Source: Microglena sp. YARC
Lineage: Eukaryota; Chlorophyta; Chlorophyceae; Chlamydomonadales; Chlamydomonadaceae
Direction of reading: 5' to 3'
Assembly (NCBI GenBank): GCA_022414725.1
Contig: CM039462.1
Coordinates: forward strand, 47,638,685-47,702,684
Length of the DNA stretch: 64,000 nt
The notes under the pieces were generated by a model. It saw only the letters and a list, made by a program, of their open reading frames with translations. It searched no databases and had not been told where the DNA came from. The position numbers and the translations under genes are program-made. Below, piece by piece: positions 21,417 through 32,989 of the stretch; the first letter of the stretch is position 1; every line of letters begins with the position of its first letter.

Positions 21417-24400
21417 CCTCATCACCTTATACCACCAGCACCAATACCAACACCAAAGCACCAAGCCCTCATCACCTAACACCAGCACCAAGCCTCGTCA
21501 CCAAAACACAGCACCAAACACCTGAGTCACCAACACCAGCACCACCCGAGCAACTCAAGCTCTCATCCAACATCAGCCACTCAAGCTCAGTCACCAACAC
21601 CAGCACGCCGAAGTACCTCATTCGGACCTAACACCAGCAACAACACCAAGCACGCAACACCGAGCTACCATAGCACAGCACCAACACCAGCACAAAAGCC
21701 TCAATCACCAAGCAAACCAGAACCAGAAACACAGAGAGCATGCACGTCCATGCACAACTGAGTCCAGGATCTATACAACTCGTTTAAACGCAAGTGCAGC
21801 CCTCGCTTATCAAAGCGGAGAGTACTATTGAGGCAGATCGTCACAGCACCAAAGCCTCATCACCAAGACTGCACAAAGCCTCATCACCAGAGCACCAGAC
21901 ACCTAAGCCTCCATCACCACGAACACCGAAGCAACCAACACGCAGCACCTAAGCCTCATCCACCTAACACCCAGTGCAGAGGCACCGATGCACAACAGGC
22001 ACCAAACAACCTAGCACCCGAACACGCAGCACAAACACCAGCACGCACCAGCACCAAGCCATCATCAACGTCTTATCACCTAAACCTAGCACAAAACAAC
22101 CAGCAGTCCAAAACACCAGCACCAAGCCTCAATCACCAAACACCAAAGCCTCAACCAACCACCAGCAACACCAAGCACAACCCAAAGACTAGGAACAGGA
22201 CCAAGCCTCATCACCCACAGGTATATATTCAGCCATCCAACTAGTTGGTCCAGCAACTAAGCGCGTCATCACTAACACCCACCCAGCAGACCAGCACCAG
22301 CACCAAACACCAGCACCACTCTAGCCTCCAGCACCCAAGCAATTACCAATCACCAAGCACCAAGCCTCATCAACCAGGCACGCAATCACCAAGCCACACA
22401 CCGTAAGCACCAAGCACCGCCAGCACACAGCAACCAAAACAGGCACCAGCCTCATCACAGCTCCAAGCCACCAGCAGCCAACATGTGGGGGGCCAGAGCA
22501 CCATAGTCCTCATTAACCAACACCAAGCACGCAAGCCCTCCATCAACCAGACATCAAGAGCACCGGCAAGCCTCATCACCGGAACAACCAGCACCAACAC
22601 ACCAAGCCTCATCAACCAAACACTAGCACCGAAGGCCTCATCACACGCACCAACACCAGCAAAACCAGCACCGTCGTAGCGGACTGAGAGGCGTGATCAA
22701 AATCACACCAAGCACCACACACCGCACCAGCACAAATCACCAGCACAGCACCAAGCCAGTCCCAATCAACCATCATCACCAACACCATGCAAACCATCAT
22801 ATAACCACCACACGGAGCACCATGCAACTACACGCAACACCACACCAACACCAGCACAATTCCAGCACGAGTAAGAGCATTATCAAGCACCAAAGCAAAG
22901 CCTATCACCAACACATCAGCACCGAGCCCTCATCACCGAGCACCAACACTTCAACAACACACCTACAGAACGTAAGTTCTTCATCATACCAGCCAACACC
23001 AGCCACCAACAACCGCAGCGGCCAACCACAAACAACACGTAAGCACCAAGCCTCTGCATGACGCACACCAGCAGCCAAGCCTCATTCAAAACCACACCGA
23101 CCAGCTTCATGCAACACCAATAAGCATCAAAACACCAGCAACAACCAAGCTACATTTACACCATTACCGAACACCAAAAGAACCAAGGCCTCAGTCACCT
23201 AAAACATCGCACCCCGCTCCAATCACCAACACCAGCAACCGAAGCTCAAAAAACACCAGCACAAAGCTCGCACCAACATCACCAACCAGCACCACCAAGC
23301 AAGCCTCATCACCGCACCAGCACAAGCTAAGCCCGAGTCATTACAACTACCAACACCAGAGCGAATCATTTCACTAACAATCCCAGCACCGAACGACACT
23401 CAAATACACCAAGCACCAAAGCACACCGACCAGCACCAATCCACCAGCACAAAGGACAAGCCTCATACGCAGCACCACAGCACGCAGCCTCATCACCAAC
23501 ACCAGCACAACACCAGCACAACACCACACAGCCCAACACCCAGCACCAACACCAGCACCAAGCCTCATCACCAACACCAACACCATTAGCACAACACCAG
23601 CACCTAAGGCCTCATTACCAACACTCAGCACCAAGCCTCATCACCAAAACATCAAGCACCAAGCCTCAAAACACCAACACCATGCACCAAGCCTCATCAC
23701 CAAGACTAGCAACCAAAGCCTCATTCACCAGCCACCCAGCATAGCCCAAAGCCTCCATCACCAACACCAGCACCAACACCAGCACAAGCCTCATCAACTA
23801 ACACCAGCACCAACACCAGCGACCAGCACCTCCAGCACCAAACACCAGCACCAACACCAGCACCAACACCAGCACCAAACCTCATCAACCAACCCATACA
23901 CCATACGCCACCAGCACAACACCAGCACGAAAGCTGCTCTTAGTAAAACACAGCACCAAGGCCTCTTCCCAACACCAGCAACACAAGCCTCATCACCAAC
24001 ACCAGCACCAACACCAGCACCAACACCAAGCACCAAACACCAGCACCAGCCACACCAGCACCAAGCCTCATCTAACCAACACCAGAACCATACTACCAGC
24101 ACCAAAGCCTCATTACCACGGATACAGCACCAGCTTTTCATCTCCAAGCCTCTTCAACCAACGACCAGCATCAAAGCTTCTTAATCACCAACAACAAGCA
24201 CAACACCAGCACCAACACCAGCACCAAGCCTCTTAACACCAACACCAGCACCAACACCAGCACCAAGCCTCATTACCAACACCAGCACCAAGCCTAAGCC
24301 CTCATCACCAACATCAGCCCAAGCCTCACACCCAACAAGACCAGCCCAACCCCATTCTATCGACCAAACGCAGCTCACCAACACCAGCACCAAGCCTCAT

Positions 24401-25060
24401 CACCAACACCAGCACCAACACCAGCACCAAGCCTCATCACGCATACACAGCACCAACAAGCCTCGTCACCAACACCAGCACCAACACCAGCACCAAGCCT
24501 CATTACCACAGGCCAAGCACAACAGCCTGCATACCCAACACCAACATCAGCACCAAGCCTCATCACCAACACCAGCACCAAGCCTCATCACCAAACACCG
24601 AGCACCAAAAGCCTCATTCACCAGCACCAGCTCCCAAGCCTCATCACCACAACACCAGCACCAAACCTCATCATCCCAGCCCAGCACAAGCCTCATCAAC
24701 GAAGACAGCCAACACCAGCACAAGCCCTCATCCTCAACACCAGCACCAACTCATCCCAAACACCACACCAGCACCAAGCCTCATCAACCAACACCAGCAC
24801 CAAGCCTCATCACCAAGACCAGCACCAACACCAGCACCAAGCCTCAATCACCAACACCAGCACCAAGCCTCATCACCAACACCAGCACCAAACCTCATCA
24901 CCAACACCACCTAGCCCAAGCCCTTCATCACCAACACCAGACTCAGACCAAGCCTCATCCCAAACAGCACCAAGCACTCTACTCACCAACACCGCACCAA
25001 GCTTCCTCACCACGACTCTACACCCCATTAAAGCCCATCACCAACCCTCATAGCAACGGC
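21417..25060. repeat. CA-rich degenerate minisatellite
   Basis: Short units built from CCTCATCACCAACACCAG and CACCAAG, about 24-37 bp, with many single-base indels. They are cleanest around 24360-24900. No exon-like block is visible. On the minus strand it translates to Gly/Ala/Val/Leu/Trp-rich peptides with shifting frames, typical of non-coding satellite. Confidence 0.85.
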
Positions 25061-25074
25061 ACACCATAACCCTC

Positions 25075-25250
25075 ACACCAAACCTCCCGACTCGTGTGCA
25101 GGGGACTTTAGGCATCGTAAACAGGAAATGCCGGATGTTGTGGACAAGGACGAACCTCCACCCGCACCTAAGCCACTTGGGGCCATGGGGGTAGCTTGGC
25201 CAACAAGGGGGCAATGGATTTCAATGGTAAAGCTTGCTTCATACAGTGTG
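25075..25250 (-). CDS. Possible minus-strand exon, unknown product
   Basis: On the minus strand a C-rich tract and GTATGAAG precede an open stretch, EASFTIEIHCPLVGQATPMA and on to SGLGAGGGSSLSTTSG, ending by 25073. It is proposed as an exon because its first ~55 bases recur twice upstream (25313-25375 and 25440-25505). That is the same arrangement as the acceptor arrays elsewhere in the window. No domain recognised. An alternative is simple tandem repeat with no coding role. Confidence 0.3.
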
Positions 25251-25510
25251 TGGGGGGGGGGGTGGGGGTGGGGGGGGGTTTGAGTGGGGTTGGGAAAATA
25301 GGAGAGGTACTCTGGGTCCAAAAAAGGGAGCGATGGATTTCATGGTAAGCTTGCCTCACACTGTGTATGTGTATGGGGGGGGTTAAGGAGTGGTAGAGTG
25401 GGGATGCGGTTGGGAATGTAGGAGGGGGGAGAGTAGGAGAGGTACTTAAGGTCAACAAGGGGGCGGTGGATTTCATGGTAAGCTTTGCTTCACACTGTGG
25501 ATGAGGGCGG
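25251..25510 (-). repeat. Two partial copies of the 25.2-kb exon start
   Basis: Blocks containing GATTTCATGGTAAGCTTGCC and CACACTGT are repeated at about 125-bp spacing and separated by G runs (C runs on the minus strand). Confidence 0.6.
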
Positions 25511-25514
25511 GGGG

Positions 25515-25553
<39 letters not shown>

Positions 25554-26205
25554 AGGGGAGTAGGAAAGTCGGAGGGGAAGAAGTGTAGGAGGGAGAAGGG
25601 GAGTAGGAAGGAGGAGGGGGAGAAAAACAGGAAGGAGGAGTGGTGTGTTGTTGGTGTGTGTGTTGGGGGGGGGGGGGGGTAGGATGTAGGAAGGGGAGTA
25701 GGAGCAGAAGTATGAGGGTGAGTAGGATGTAGGTAGGGGAGGAGGAGAAAGGAAGGAGGAGGATGGAGTAGGATGTAGGTAGGGGGGTAGGAGGGAGGGG
25801 GAAATAGGAGAAGAAGTAGGAGGGGGAGTGGGGGGGGGAGTAGGCGAAGAAGTAGGAAGGGAGAAGGAAGGGGAGGAGGAGAGAGTAGGAAGGGGGAGGG
25901 AAATAGAGAGAAGAAGTAGGCGAAGGGGGAGGGGGAGGGGGAGTAGGCGAAGAAGTAGGAAGGGGGAGAAGGAAGGGAGGAGGAGAGGAAGTAGGAAGGG
26001 GGAGGTGGATAGGAGAAGAAGTAGGAAGGGGAGGGGGAGTAGGCGAAGAAGTAGGGAGGGGGAGAAGGAAGGGGAGGAGGAGAAGGAAGTAGGAAGGGGA
26101 GTAGGAGAAGAAGTAGGAAGGGGAGAAGGGAGGAGGGAGTAGGAGAAGAAGTAGGAGAGGAAGGGGGAGTTGGAGGGTAGGGGGGTGGGGTGGGGGGGGG
26201 GAGAG
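25505..26205. repeat. 700-bp polypurine/polypyrimidine tract
   Basis: The plus strand is almost only G and A with an occasional T, built from GAAGTAGGAAGGGGGAG and similar units. It opens with an interrupted run of about 35 G (25508-25551). On the minus strand it forms a giant pyrimidine tract immediately upstream of the possible 25-kb exon. Confidence 0.9.
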
Positions 26206-26338
26206 TTGGCTAAGGACTGCACAGCTTTCATTCTTTGCTCGTGCTGTGCTGTGTTCAACCCTTTGATATCTGGCGTCTAGTTCCAAAAACAACAACCAAA
26301 CAACAACACAAACAAAGACAAACAAAAACAAACTACCG

Positions 26339-26812
26339 ACCTCAACCTCAGCCTCAACCCTCCTCAGCCTCAACCCTCCTCAGCCTCAACCTCAACCCTC
26401 CTCAGCCTCAACCTCAACCCTCCTCAGCCTCAACCCTCCTCAGCCTCAACCTCAACCCTCCTCAGCCTCAACCCTCCTCAGCCTCAACCTCACCCTCCTC
26501 AGTCCTCATCAACCCTCAACCTCCTCAGCATCAACCTTCCTCAGCCTCAACCCTCCTCAGCCTCAACCTCAACCCTCCTCAGCCTCAACCTCAACCCTCC
26601 TCAGCCTCAACCTCAACCCTCCTCAGCATCAACCCTCCTCAGCCTCAACCTCAACCCTCCTCAGCCTCAACCCTCCTCAGCCTCAACCCTCCTCAGCCTC
26701 AACCTCAACCCTCCTCAGCCTCAACCTCAACTCTCCTCAGCCTCAACCTCAACCCTCCTCAGCCTCAACCCTCCTCAGCCTCAACCTCAGCCTCAACCCT
26801 CAGCTCACCTTC
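26339..26812. repeat. CCTCAGCCTCAACCCT minisatellite
   Basis: Tandem mix of six-base steps (CCTCAA, CCTCAG, CCCTCC) forming units of 18 and 30 bp, about 470 bp long and very regular. Because the units are multiples of three, one frame stays open (QPQPSSAST repeats), but there is no start context or flanking coding sequence. Confidence 0.85.
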
Positions 26813-26893
26813 CAACACTTGTCTGATCCGTCACTCACTACACTACATAACTAGGGACCAGCATATCCGTCACTCACTAACAGCTACATAAAC

Positions 26894-27063
26894 TAGGGAC
26901 CAGCATATCATATGATGTAGTAGACCAAAGGCGAGTATGATATCATACAAATTTCATTAGATGATATTGTATATAAATCGTAACTTTAACCTAGTCAGAG
27001 ACCATAATGATATCAATTATGATGGCAGGAGATCAAATATGATTATAATATTTCCGTTCCCTA
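26894..27063. mobile_element. TATCATATGAT-type palindromic MITE
   Basis: Starts TAGGGACCAGCATATCATAT and ends CGTTCCCTA, with GTATGATATCATAC inside. It shares the block AACTTTA(A/G)CCTAGTCAGA with 35851-36023. The 5' end is itself partly duplicated 42 bp upstream (26852). Target duplication unclear. Confidence 0.55.
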
Positions 27064-27309
27064 CACATAACACTACGCCACGGTACTGGCACCACTCCAC
27101 ACACACTGACCCCGCACCAAACCAAGCTAACCAGACCAAACCTACCCTAACCACACAACGCCAAACTGCACCAAGCCGTCTCCCACCGTCCCTAAGTGCG
27201 CCTACTCTTTTGTAGGAGTGGCAACGCCATTTGAACTGAATCCTCGGGTGCCGCTAGTTTGTGGTAGGGAAACTCACCTCCTAGGGGGTGAAATTCCTTT
27301 TCACAACAA

Positions 27310-28018
27310 AAACAAAATCAAAAACCAGAGGACTAACCCACAATTCCAATGAACCTGCTCCAGGCCGACAACTTAAGGGCTGAGCGATCCCAAGAAACTG
27401 TGAAAAACTGTGAAATATCTTTCACAGCTAAAAGAAAAAGAAAACAAAAGAGGATTAATCCAAACTCCCCAAAATTGTGAAATACCTTGCACACATTAAA
27501 AAAAAAAGTGGAATTCAGCCACACCAATGAACCTGCTCCCAGGCCGACAACTTGAAGGCTGAGCGATCCCAAGAAAACTGTGGAAAAACTGGTGAAATAC
27601 CTGTCACAGCTAAAAGAAAGCAAAAACAAAAGAGTATTAATCCAAACTCCCCAAAATTGTATAATACCTTGCACACATTAAAAAAAAGTGGATTAAGCCA
27701 CACTAATGAACCTGCTCCAGGCCGACAACTTGAGGGCTTAGCGATCCTAAGAAACTGTGAAAAACTGAGAAATACCTTTCACAGCTAAAAGAAAGCAAAA
27801 ACAAAAGAGGATAAATCCAAACTCCCCAAAACTGTGAAATACCTTTCACACCTTCAAAACAAAGTGGATTAACCCACACTCCGAATGAACCTACTCCAGG
27901 CCGACAACTTGGAGGTTGAGCGGACACAAGAGACTGAAAAACTGTAAAATATCTTTCACAACTAAAAACAAAATCAAAACCAGAGGACTAACCCACACTC
28001 CCAATGAACTTGCTCCAG
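27310..28018 (+). repeat. Acceptor-junction array upstream of the SAM-domain exon
   Basis: Copies of a ~178-bp unit start at ATGAACCTGCTCC, at 27349, 27527, 27706 and 27885. A shorter final unit (28004) runs into the exon. Each copy carries TGCTCCAG and then about 40-45 bases of the exon start (GCCGACAACTTGAAGGCTG, then GAGCGATCCCAAGAAACTG). The intron part contains TTTCACAGCTAAAAG and A-rich stretches. Confidence 0.8.
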
Positions 28019-29459
28019 GCCGACAACTTGAAGGCTGAGCGGTCACAAGAGACTGTGCCCGAGAGCTCCAACTCTCTCGTCACCCTCCAACACCCGTCTG
28101 CCCCTCACCAACGCAACCTCGCCAAGCAAGCCTCCAAGCCCCAGGATCTAGCTACTGGACTGCCACGACACCCCCACCCGCAGCCGCTTCCGCAGTAGCA
28201 GCACCAGGAGGAACAGCAGGAGGCAAGAGAGAGGTAGCTATGGGGGGGCTAGGGACCCCCCTGCCCTCCACCAGCTCAGTCGACTTGTCCGAGGAGATGC
28301 CCTGGGACGAGGTCGACAACGAGCTTCTAACTGAACTAGGCATGGCCACGGCTGCCAGCAAGCGCCAACAGTCAGTTGCAGCCAGGCTGAAGCAGCAGCA
28401 ACAAGTGCAGCATCAGCAGCATCAGCAGCATCAGCAGGCGGCAGGGGACAGGGGACAGGCCGGGGAGGTGTGGGAAGGGCCAGTCAGTGACACCACAGTG
28501 CCAGACTTCCCTTCGGTTAGCCAGGAACAACCGCTTGATACAGCACCGCCTGCAGAAGGCCTCTCCCCCTCACCGTTTAAAAAACTCTCCCGCAGTTCCA
28601 CAGAGCAAACGGCAGGAGCAGGTGGTACCAAGACCCGTGTAAGCGACCTCCACTCTAAAAAATCCTTTAAGTTCACTGTCCTTCCCCCGGGGGAGCAGTC
28701 TCACAGCGAGGGGTGGGGGCCTGACAGCCCACGGGCAGATCTTGTGGGGGAGTCCTCCTTCTCCTCCCTAAGACTCTCCCGTCCCTCGCTCGAGCCAGGC
28801 CGCTGCCGGCCAGCCGGAGGACGAAAGGCGAGACCAGCACAACCACGCTGAGTGGCGGGGGAGGGGGCGAAGGGGGTGGGTTGGAGTCTGAACCCTCCGT
28901 GTCCTCCTCGGTGGGACAACCCATGACTGGGCCTGCTGTCCCGCCAACCGCGGCGAGCCTGATGGCCAACAGGTTTGGCCGCACCGGGCCCAAGCTGGCT
29001 AACAGCGTGGGCAGTTTAGAACGCACGGCAGGTGGAGAGCCACGTAGCAACAGTCTGGACATCCATAGCAAAAGCATGGGGCTCCGCAGCCAGAGCCTGG
29101 TGGACTTGCAAAGCAAGCTCCTGGCAGCTACACTGAACGCGAAAGCCCTAGCTAGGGCGGCTGGCACCGACGTGCATCTGTCCCCCCTCGCTGGACCACG
29201 GGGAGGTGTACCTAGAGGGGCGTCGACTTTGTCTGCCCCGACCTCCCTGCTGCCCCCTTCGGGTAAGCCCAAGGATCTGTCTGAACTGCTGAACGGGATT
29301 CAGTTAGGCTACTATGCGAAGCAGTTCAAGGACCAGGGCATCACGATCGATGATTTGCAGGCCATGGACGACGCCTCCATGCGCAAGGCAGGATTGGTGA
29401 CGAGCCGAAGCAGACTGATGGTGACTGACGAGCTCAGGCGGCTTGGCCTGAAGCAGTGA
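28019..29459 (+). CDS. SAM-domain protein, large exon
   Basis: The exon starts after acceptor TTGCTCCAG with ADNLKAERSQETVPESSNSL and ends at LRRLGLKQ and a stop (29457-29459). Three frames are needed: 28019-28198, 28240-28851 (DLSEEMPWDEVDNELLTELG, then a Gln/His run, then FKKLSRSSTE) and about 28855-29459. The two shifts look like base-count errors or decay. The C-terminal ~60 residues form a sterile alpha motif: LSELLNGIQLGYYAKQFKDQ, GITIDDLQAMDDASMRKAGL, then TSRSRLMVTDELRRLGL. SAM domains mediate protein or RNA binding. The upstream part is Ser/Pro-rich and probably disordered. GTGAGC overlaps the stop and could be a donor, so this need not be the last exon. Confidence 0.65.
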
Positions 29460-29640
29460 GCCTGCAGGTCACCACTATCAGGCAGATGGTGTCTGACGAG
29501 CTCAGGCGGCTTGGCCTGAAGCAGTGAGTCTCCAGATCACCACCGCCAGGCAGATGGAGGCGGACGAGCTCAGGCGGCTTGGCCTGAAGCAGTGAGCCTG
29601 CAGGTCTCCACCATCAGACTGATGGTGTCTGTCGCCACAT
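29460..29640 (+). repeat. Copies of the SAM-exon 3' end
   Basis: Two further full copies of a 72-bp block containing GAGCTCAGGCGGCTTGGCC and TGAAGCAGTGAGYCT, plus a third partial copy. The stop/donor overlap (CAGTGAG) is retained in each. This is the donor-side counterpart of the upstream array. Confidence 0.8.
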
Positions 29641-30060
29641 CGCACCACACCACGCCACTAGTCATTCACCTACACCACGCCTCGCCACATCACCCCACAC
29701 CACACATCATTAAACCTCACCACACCACTTGTTGTTCACCTGCACCACGCCAGGCCACATCGCACCACACCACACCACGGCAAACCACACCACACCACGC
29801 CACACCACGCCACTTGTCGCTCACCTACACCACGCCAAACCACACCACACCACGCCACGCCACTTGTCGCTCACCTGCACCACACCACATCACACCACGC
29901 TTAACCACACATCCCCACGCCGCTTGTCGTTTACCTACACCTCGCCTTGCCACATAGCACCACAACAAACCACACCACACATCACCACGCCTCGCCACAT
30001 CGCACCACAGCACGCACATCCACAGCATACCGCACATCACCACACCACTACCTGCATAGG
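29641..30060. repeat. CACCACACCACGCCA satellite
   Basis: Degenerate five-base (CACCA/CACGC) array with CACTTGTCGCTCACCTAC spacers every 40-90 bp. Confidence 0.8.
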
Positions 30061-30068
30061 GCTGTCAC

Positions 30069-30243
30069 CAGGGTACGACATTTTGTCGAATTGGTCAGCC
30101 CTTAAAGCGCACAAACGTCAAATTGCCCAGCGCTTTGTGGTGCAAAAAGCGCAAAAACTTTGCGCTGCACCCACAGGGAGGTAAAAAAACTGCGCGAAAG
30201 TGTGCGCAAAATCGCGCTGCCGCACGGGCTTCGTAGTACCCTG
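30069..30243. mobile_element. hAT-type MITE, CAGGGTAC family
   Basis: Left end CAGGGTACGACA, right end TACGAAGCCC-facing (…GTAGTACCCTG). Flanks are GCTGTCAC (30061-30068) and GCGGTCAC (30244-30251), matching at 7 of 8. The core GTGCAAAAAGCGCAAAAAC is shared with 33910-34064 and 56210-56403. 175 bp, no ORF. Another lone right end (GTAGTACCCTG) lies at 30600-30610. Confidence 0.75.
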
Positions 30244-30251
30244 GCGGTCAC

Positions 30252-31230
30252 CCCCTAGTACAAGGCCCTCATTGTATCAGAGAGGCTCCACTGTTACACT
30301 GGTTACACTGGATGCGGTGCCGCAAAAACCTGAGGGTTCGGTGTCAACCGAGGCCTCCGTCTCACGCCACCTGACGATGCCACATGAGCGTTTCCGACCC
30401 ACATGGGCAATCTGCAAACCTGCCCGAGTACTACACTTCGTCATTTTGGGTTGGGCTTTTGACGCAACTGCCTCCTTTTGGGTTACGTTTTTGACTCAAC
30501 TGAAAAAGGAAATCTGCGCGCTGCGTCCAGAGGACGTTTATAAAATTGCTTCAATCGCGCAGTTGGGATCCAAAACTTTGCGCCAATTGCGAGCGTCATG
30601 TAGTACCCTGGGACCTGCAAACATTCAACTTGCGTGTATAGTAACCTTCGAACTGCGCAATTGGTAACCTGTGTAATTCCGACCTCCAAGTCTGCCCAAC
30701 GTACTTCCAATAAATAGCCACTGAAGTACCAATTGTTTGTTGTGCGGATCTGCGAAGCTGCAAAAGTAACTAACTCCCAACCCAAGTGGGTAACTAACTC
30801 CCTACCCAAGTGGGTAACTAACTCCCTACCCAAGTGGGTTACACCACCCTGCGCACCTGCGCACCTTCACCCAGCGCAGCTGTGAGCTTCGTGCTTCGAC
30901 CTAGGGAGCGGCGGTGCGCAATTGGTAGCCACATATGCCCAGCGCCCGGCTGGCTCCAATCCTACGCCTTCAAACCGCCAACACACACGTCACACAGCCA
31001 ACCGAATGCCAACCGACCCACGCCAGAAGTATCCTACACATGGGGGGCAGTACATGTACTGCAAGTAGTTAGGTAGGTAGAGCCAACCGTACACACCGTA
31101 GGCATAGGTCGGGGAAAGCACCCCCACCCCCACTGTCCAGGTCAACCACTATCAACCCCACCCCGCCCACACACCCACCCACACTATAAGCAGTCTACCA
31201 TCACCACCATTGTCCACGCCAACCACTGCC
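30252..31230. other. Intergenic, no gene recognised
   Basis: Unique sequence with a 24-bp tandem (GTAACTAACTCCCTACCC units, three copies, 30766-30838). ORFs here lack recognisable content. Confidence 0.5.
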
Positions 31231-31236
31231 CCCCCC

Positions 31237-31237
<1 letters not shown>

Positions 31238-31279
<42 letters not shown>
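31238..31279. repeat. (CA)n microsatellite
   Basis: Uninterrupted CA dinucleotides following a C run. Confidence 0.95.
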
Positions 31280-31282
<3 letters not shown>

Positions 31283-31702
31283 TGTGTACAATAATGTAAT
31301 GTCATATAACGTCGTTTAATGTCGTTTAACGTCCAAACCTGTTTCCATAGTGACGCATAGGTCGGGGAAAGCTAAACCGGACTTTTTCACCCCGGGGGTG
31401 GGGGGTTAGGGGGGTCAGGGATTAGAGTTAATGGTTAAGGGTTTAGAGGTAACCGGTTATCCCCGGGCTGTAAAAGTCTGGTCTAGCTTCCCCCCTCCGT
31501 ACGCATCCTGCCAGGCCCATAACCCGAACGGGTTTTAGGTGTATACGGACCATGCGGCACAACCCTGAGACCGACAGACGGACTGATACAGTGACTTAGC
31601 AAATATCTCCCTAATATCACATTGCTGCAAGTCACATAACAATGTGTGATTTGTAGCCATTTTTTGCCTCCTGGGGCCAAACCTGAAGCTAGCTAGTCAG
31701 TG

Positions 31703-31900
31703 TTTTTCTTTTCAGCTACGAGCTAGCAGCAGCTTCTAGACAGCTCCCCTAACTGGCTATTCAGACAAACCTGGCGCAACCTCAAGCACCTTGACGCTGG
31801 CATACTCAGCTGTCCAGAACTGCTGAAATAGTTCGGTGTAGCCCAGTGGCCAGCTCAGGGAGCTGCCAAGAAGCTGATATGAAAAGCCAAAAAGAAAACC
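31703..31900. mobile_element. Foldback MITE, AGCTTTTCTTTTCAGCTAC family, copy 1
   Basis: Left end TTTTTCTTTTCAGCTACGAG followed by CAGCAGCTTCTAGACAGCTC. The right end is the degenerate inverse (GGAGCTGCCAAGAAGCTG, then GAAAAGCC). A middle block, TAGCCCAGTGGCCAGCTCA, is shared by other members. Confidence 0.6.
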
Positions 31901-31931
31901 CTGTAGCTAGTGTGTTTGAGCACTAAGGGAC

Positions 31932-32025
31932 ATGATGGGCACCCTAATGCAGATGACAGCTGTCATGACAGGCATTCCAATGCAGATGACAGCTGTCATG
32001 ACAGGCATTCCAATGCAGATGAAAG
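31932..32025. repeat. 33-bp tandem repeat with internal palindrome
   Basis: Three units of GGCA(T/C)YCYAATGCAGATG-type sequence. The first two contain the perfect palindrome ATGACAGCTGTCAT. Confidence 0.75.
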
Positions 32026-32189
32026 CTTGGGGCTTGACCCATGGGCTTGCCAATGAAACTGGCTGGAAGCTGCTATGCGTAGCTCAAAAAAGAAACAGTG
32101 GTCCTTGGTACGATGATTGAACATGGCAGGCTATTTCGGGCTATTTGTTTTTATGTTGTTACATGCTGTTTCAGGCTATGTTTGAGCAG

Positions 32190-32388
32190 TGCTTTTATTT
32201 TCAGCTACGAGCAGCAGCTCCTAGGCAGCTCCCTGACTCATCTACTGGGCTATGCGCAGAGATTTTATCAAGTGTAGGATACTGATGATGTCTGCGTCCA
32301 GGTGCAGTAGACTGCGATAGGTTTGGCTGAATAGACAGGCGGAAGAGCTGCCTAGAAGCTGCTGATCCTAGCTGAAAAGAAAAGCTAT
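32190..32388. mobile_element. Foldback MITE, AGCTTTTCTTTTCAGCTAC family, copy 2
   Basis: TTTTATTTTCAGCTACGAGC on the left, CCTAGCTGAAAAGAAAAGCT on the right, with CAGCAGCTCCTAGGCAGCTC against GAGCTGCCTAGAAGCTGCTG. Confidence 0.7.
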
Positions 32389-32514
32389 ATGTTTGAGGCT
32401 ATGTTTATGCTATTCCAGGCTATGCTAAGGTGTCGTAGGGCTGTTATTTGGCTGTGTTAGTCTATTCCATGTAATAGCAGGCGAATGTATGCTGCTATCC
32501 AGGGGGTAGAACAT

Positions 32515-32711
32515 AGCTTTTCTTTTCAGCTACAAGCAACAGCTTCGGGGCAGTTCCCCTGGCTGGCTATGCAGCCAAACCAAAGCCGACCTAGTGCACC
32601 TTGAAGGAGGCACTATTAGCTGTCTAGAATTGCTGAACTATTTAGGTCTAGCTCAGTGGCTGGCTCAAGGAGCTGCCTAGAAGCTGCTGCTGGTAGCTGC
32701 AAAGAAAAGCT
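32515..32711. mobile_element. Foldback MITE, AGCTTTTCTTTTCAGCTAC family, copy 3
   Basis: The best-preserved copy: AGCTTTTCTTTTCAGCTACA on the left and GTAGCTGCAAAGAAAAGCT on the right, with arms of about 45 bp. No clear target duplication. Confidence 0.75.
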
Positions 32712-32840
32712 CAGGGGTAGCTGATGGGCCAACGTGAGTTTCCTGTCCTCACGTGCATCAAGTGAAGTGCTAGCTTTGCTTTTTATCACTGCAAATTTAT
32801 AAGGTCTTTGGCATCCATTCCTGCACCTCTCCCTGCAGCA

Positions 32841-32978
32841 GCCTGCACCTGTTCAGGTCGTTAAACAGGCGTGCAGGGCCTGCACCTGTTCAACAACTAC
32901 ATGTTTAACTATTGGTGTTCATGAACAGGTGTTCATAAACACCTGAACACCTGTTCAACAACCTGAACAGGTGCAGGC
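32841..32978. repeat. Inverted repeat with 18-bp perfect arms
   Basis: GCCTGCACCTGTTCAGGT (32841-32858) is the exact reverse complement of 32961-32978. Further CCTGTTCA/TGAACAGG words lie between, so the interval can form nested hairpins. Possibly a small foldback element. Confidence 0.7.
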
Positions 32979-32989
32979 TACAGTAGTGT

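Noticed and set aside
19925..21631. 568-residue and similar ORFs spanning the N run
   Set aside because: Most codons are undetermined; an artefact of the gap.
26235..26891. QPQPSSAST-repeat ORF
   Set aside because: Frame kept open only by a minisatellite with unit divisible by three.
28190..28240. Alternative genetic code with TAG read as glutamine in the SAM exon
   Set aside because: TAG there sits in a CAG-rich context, but a simple frame shift explains the break, and the ankyrin genes use TAG/TGA/TAA as stops or where the paralogue has Glu.
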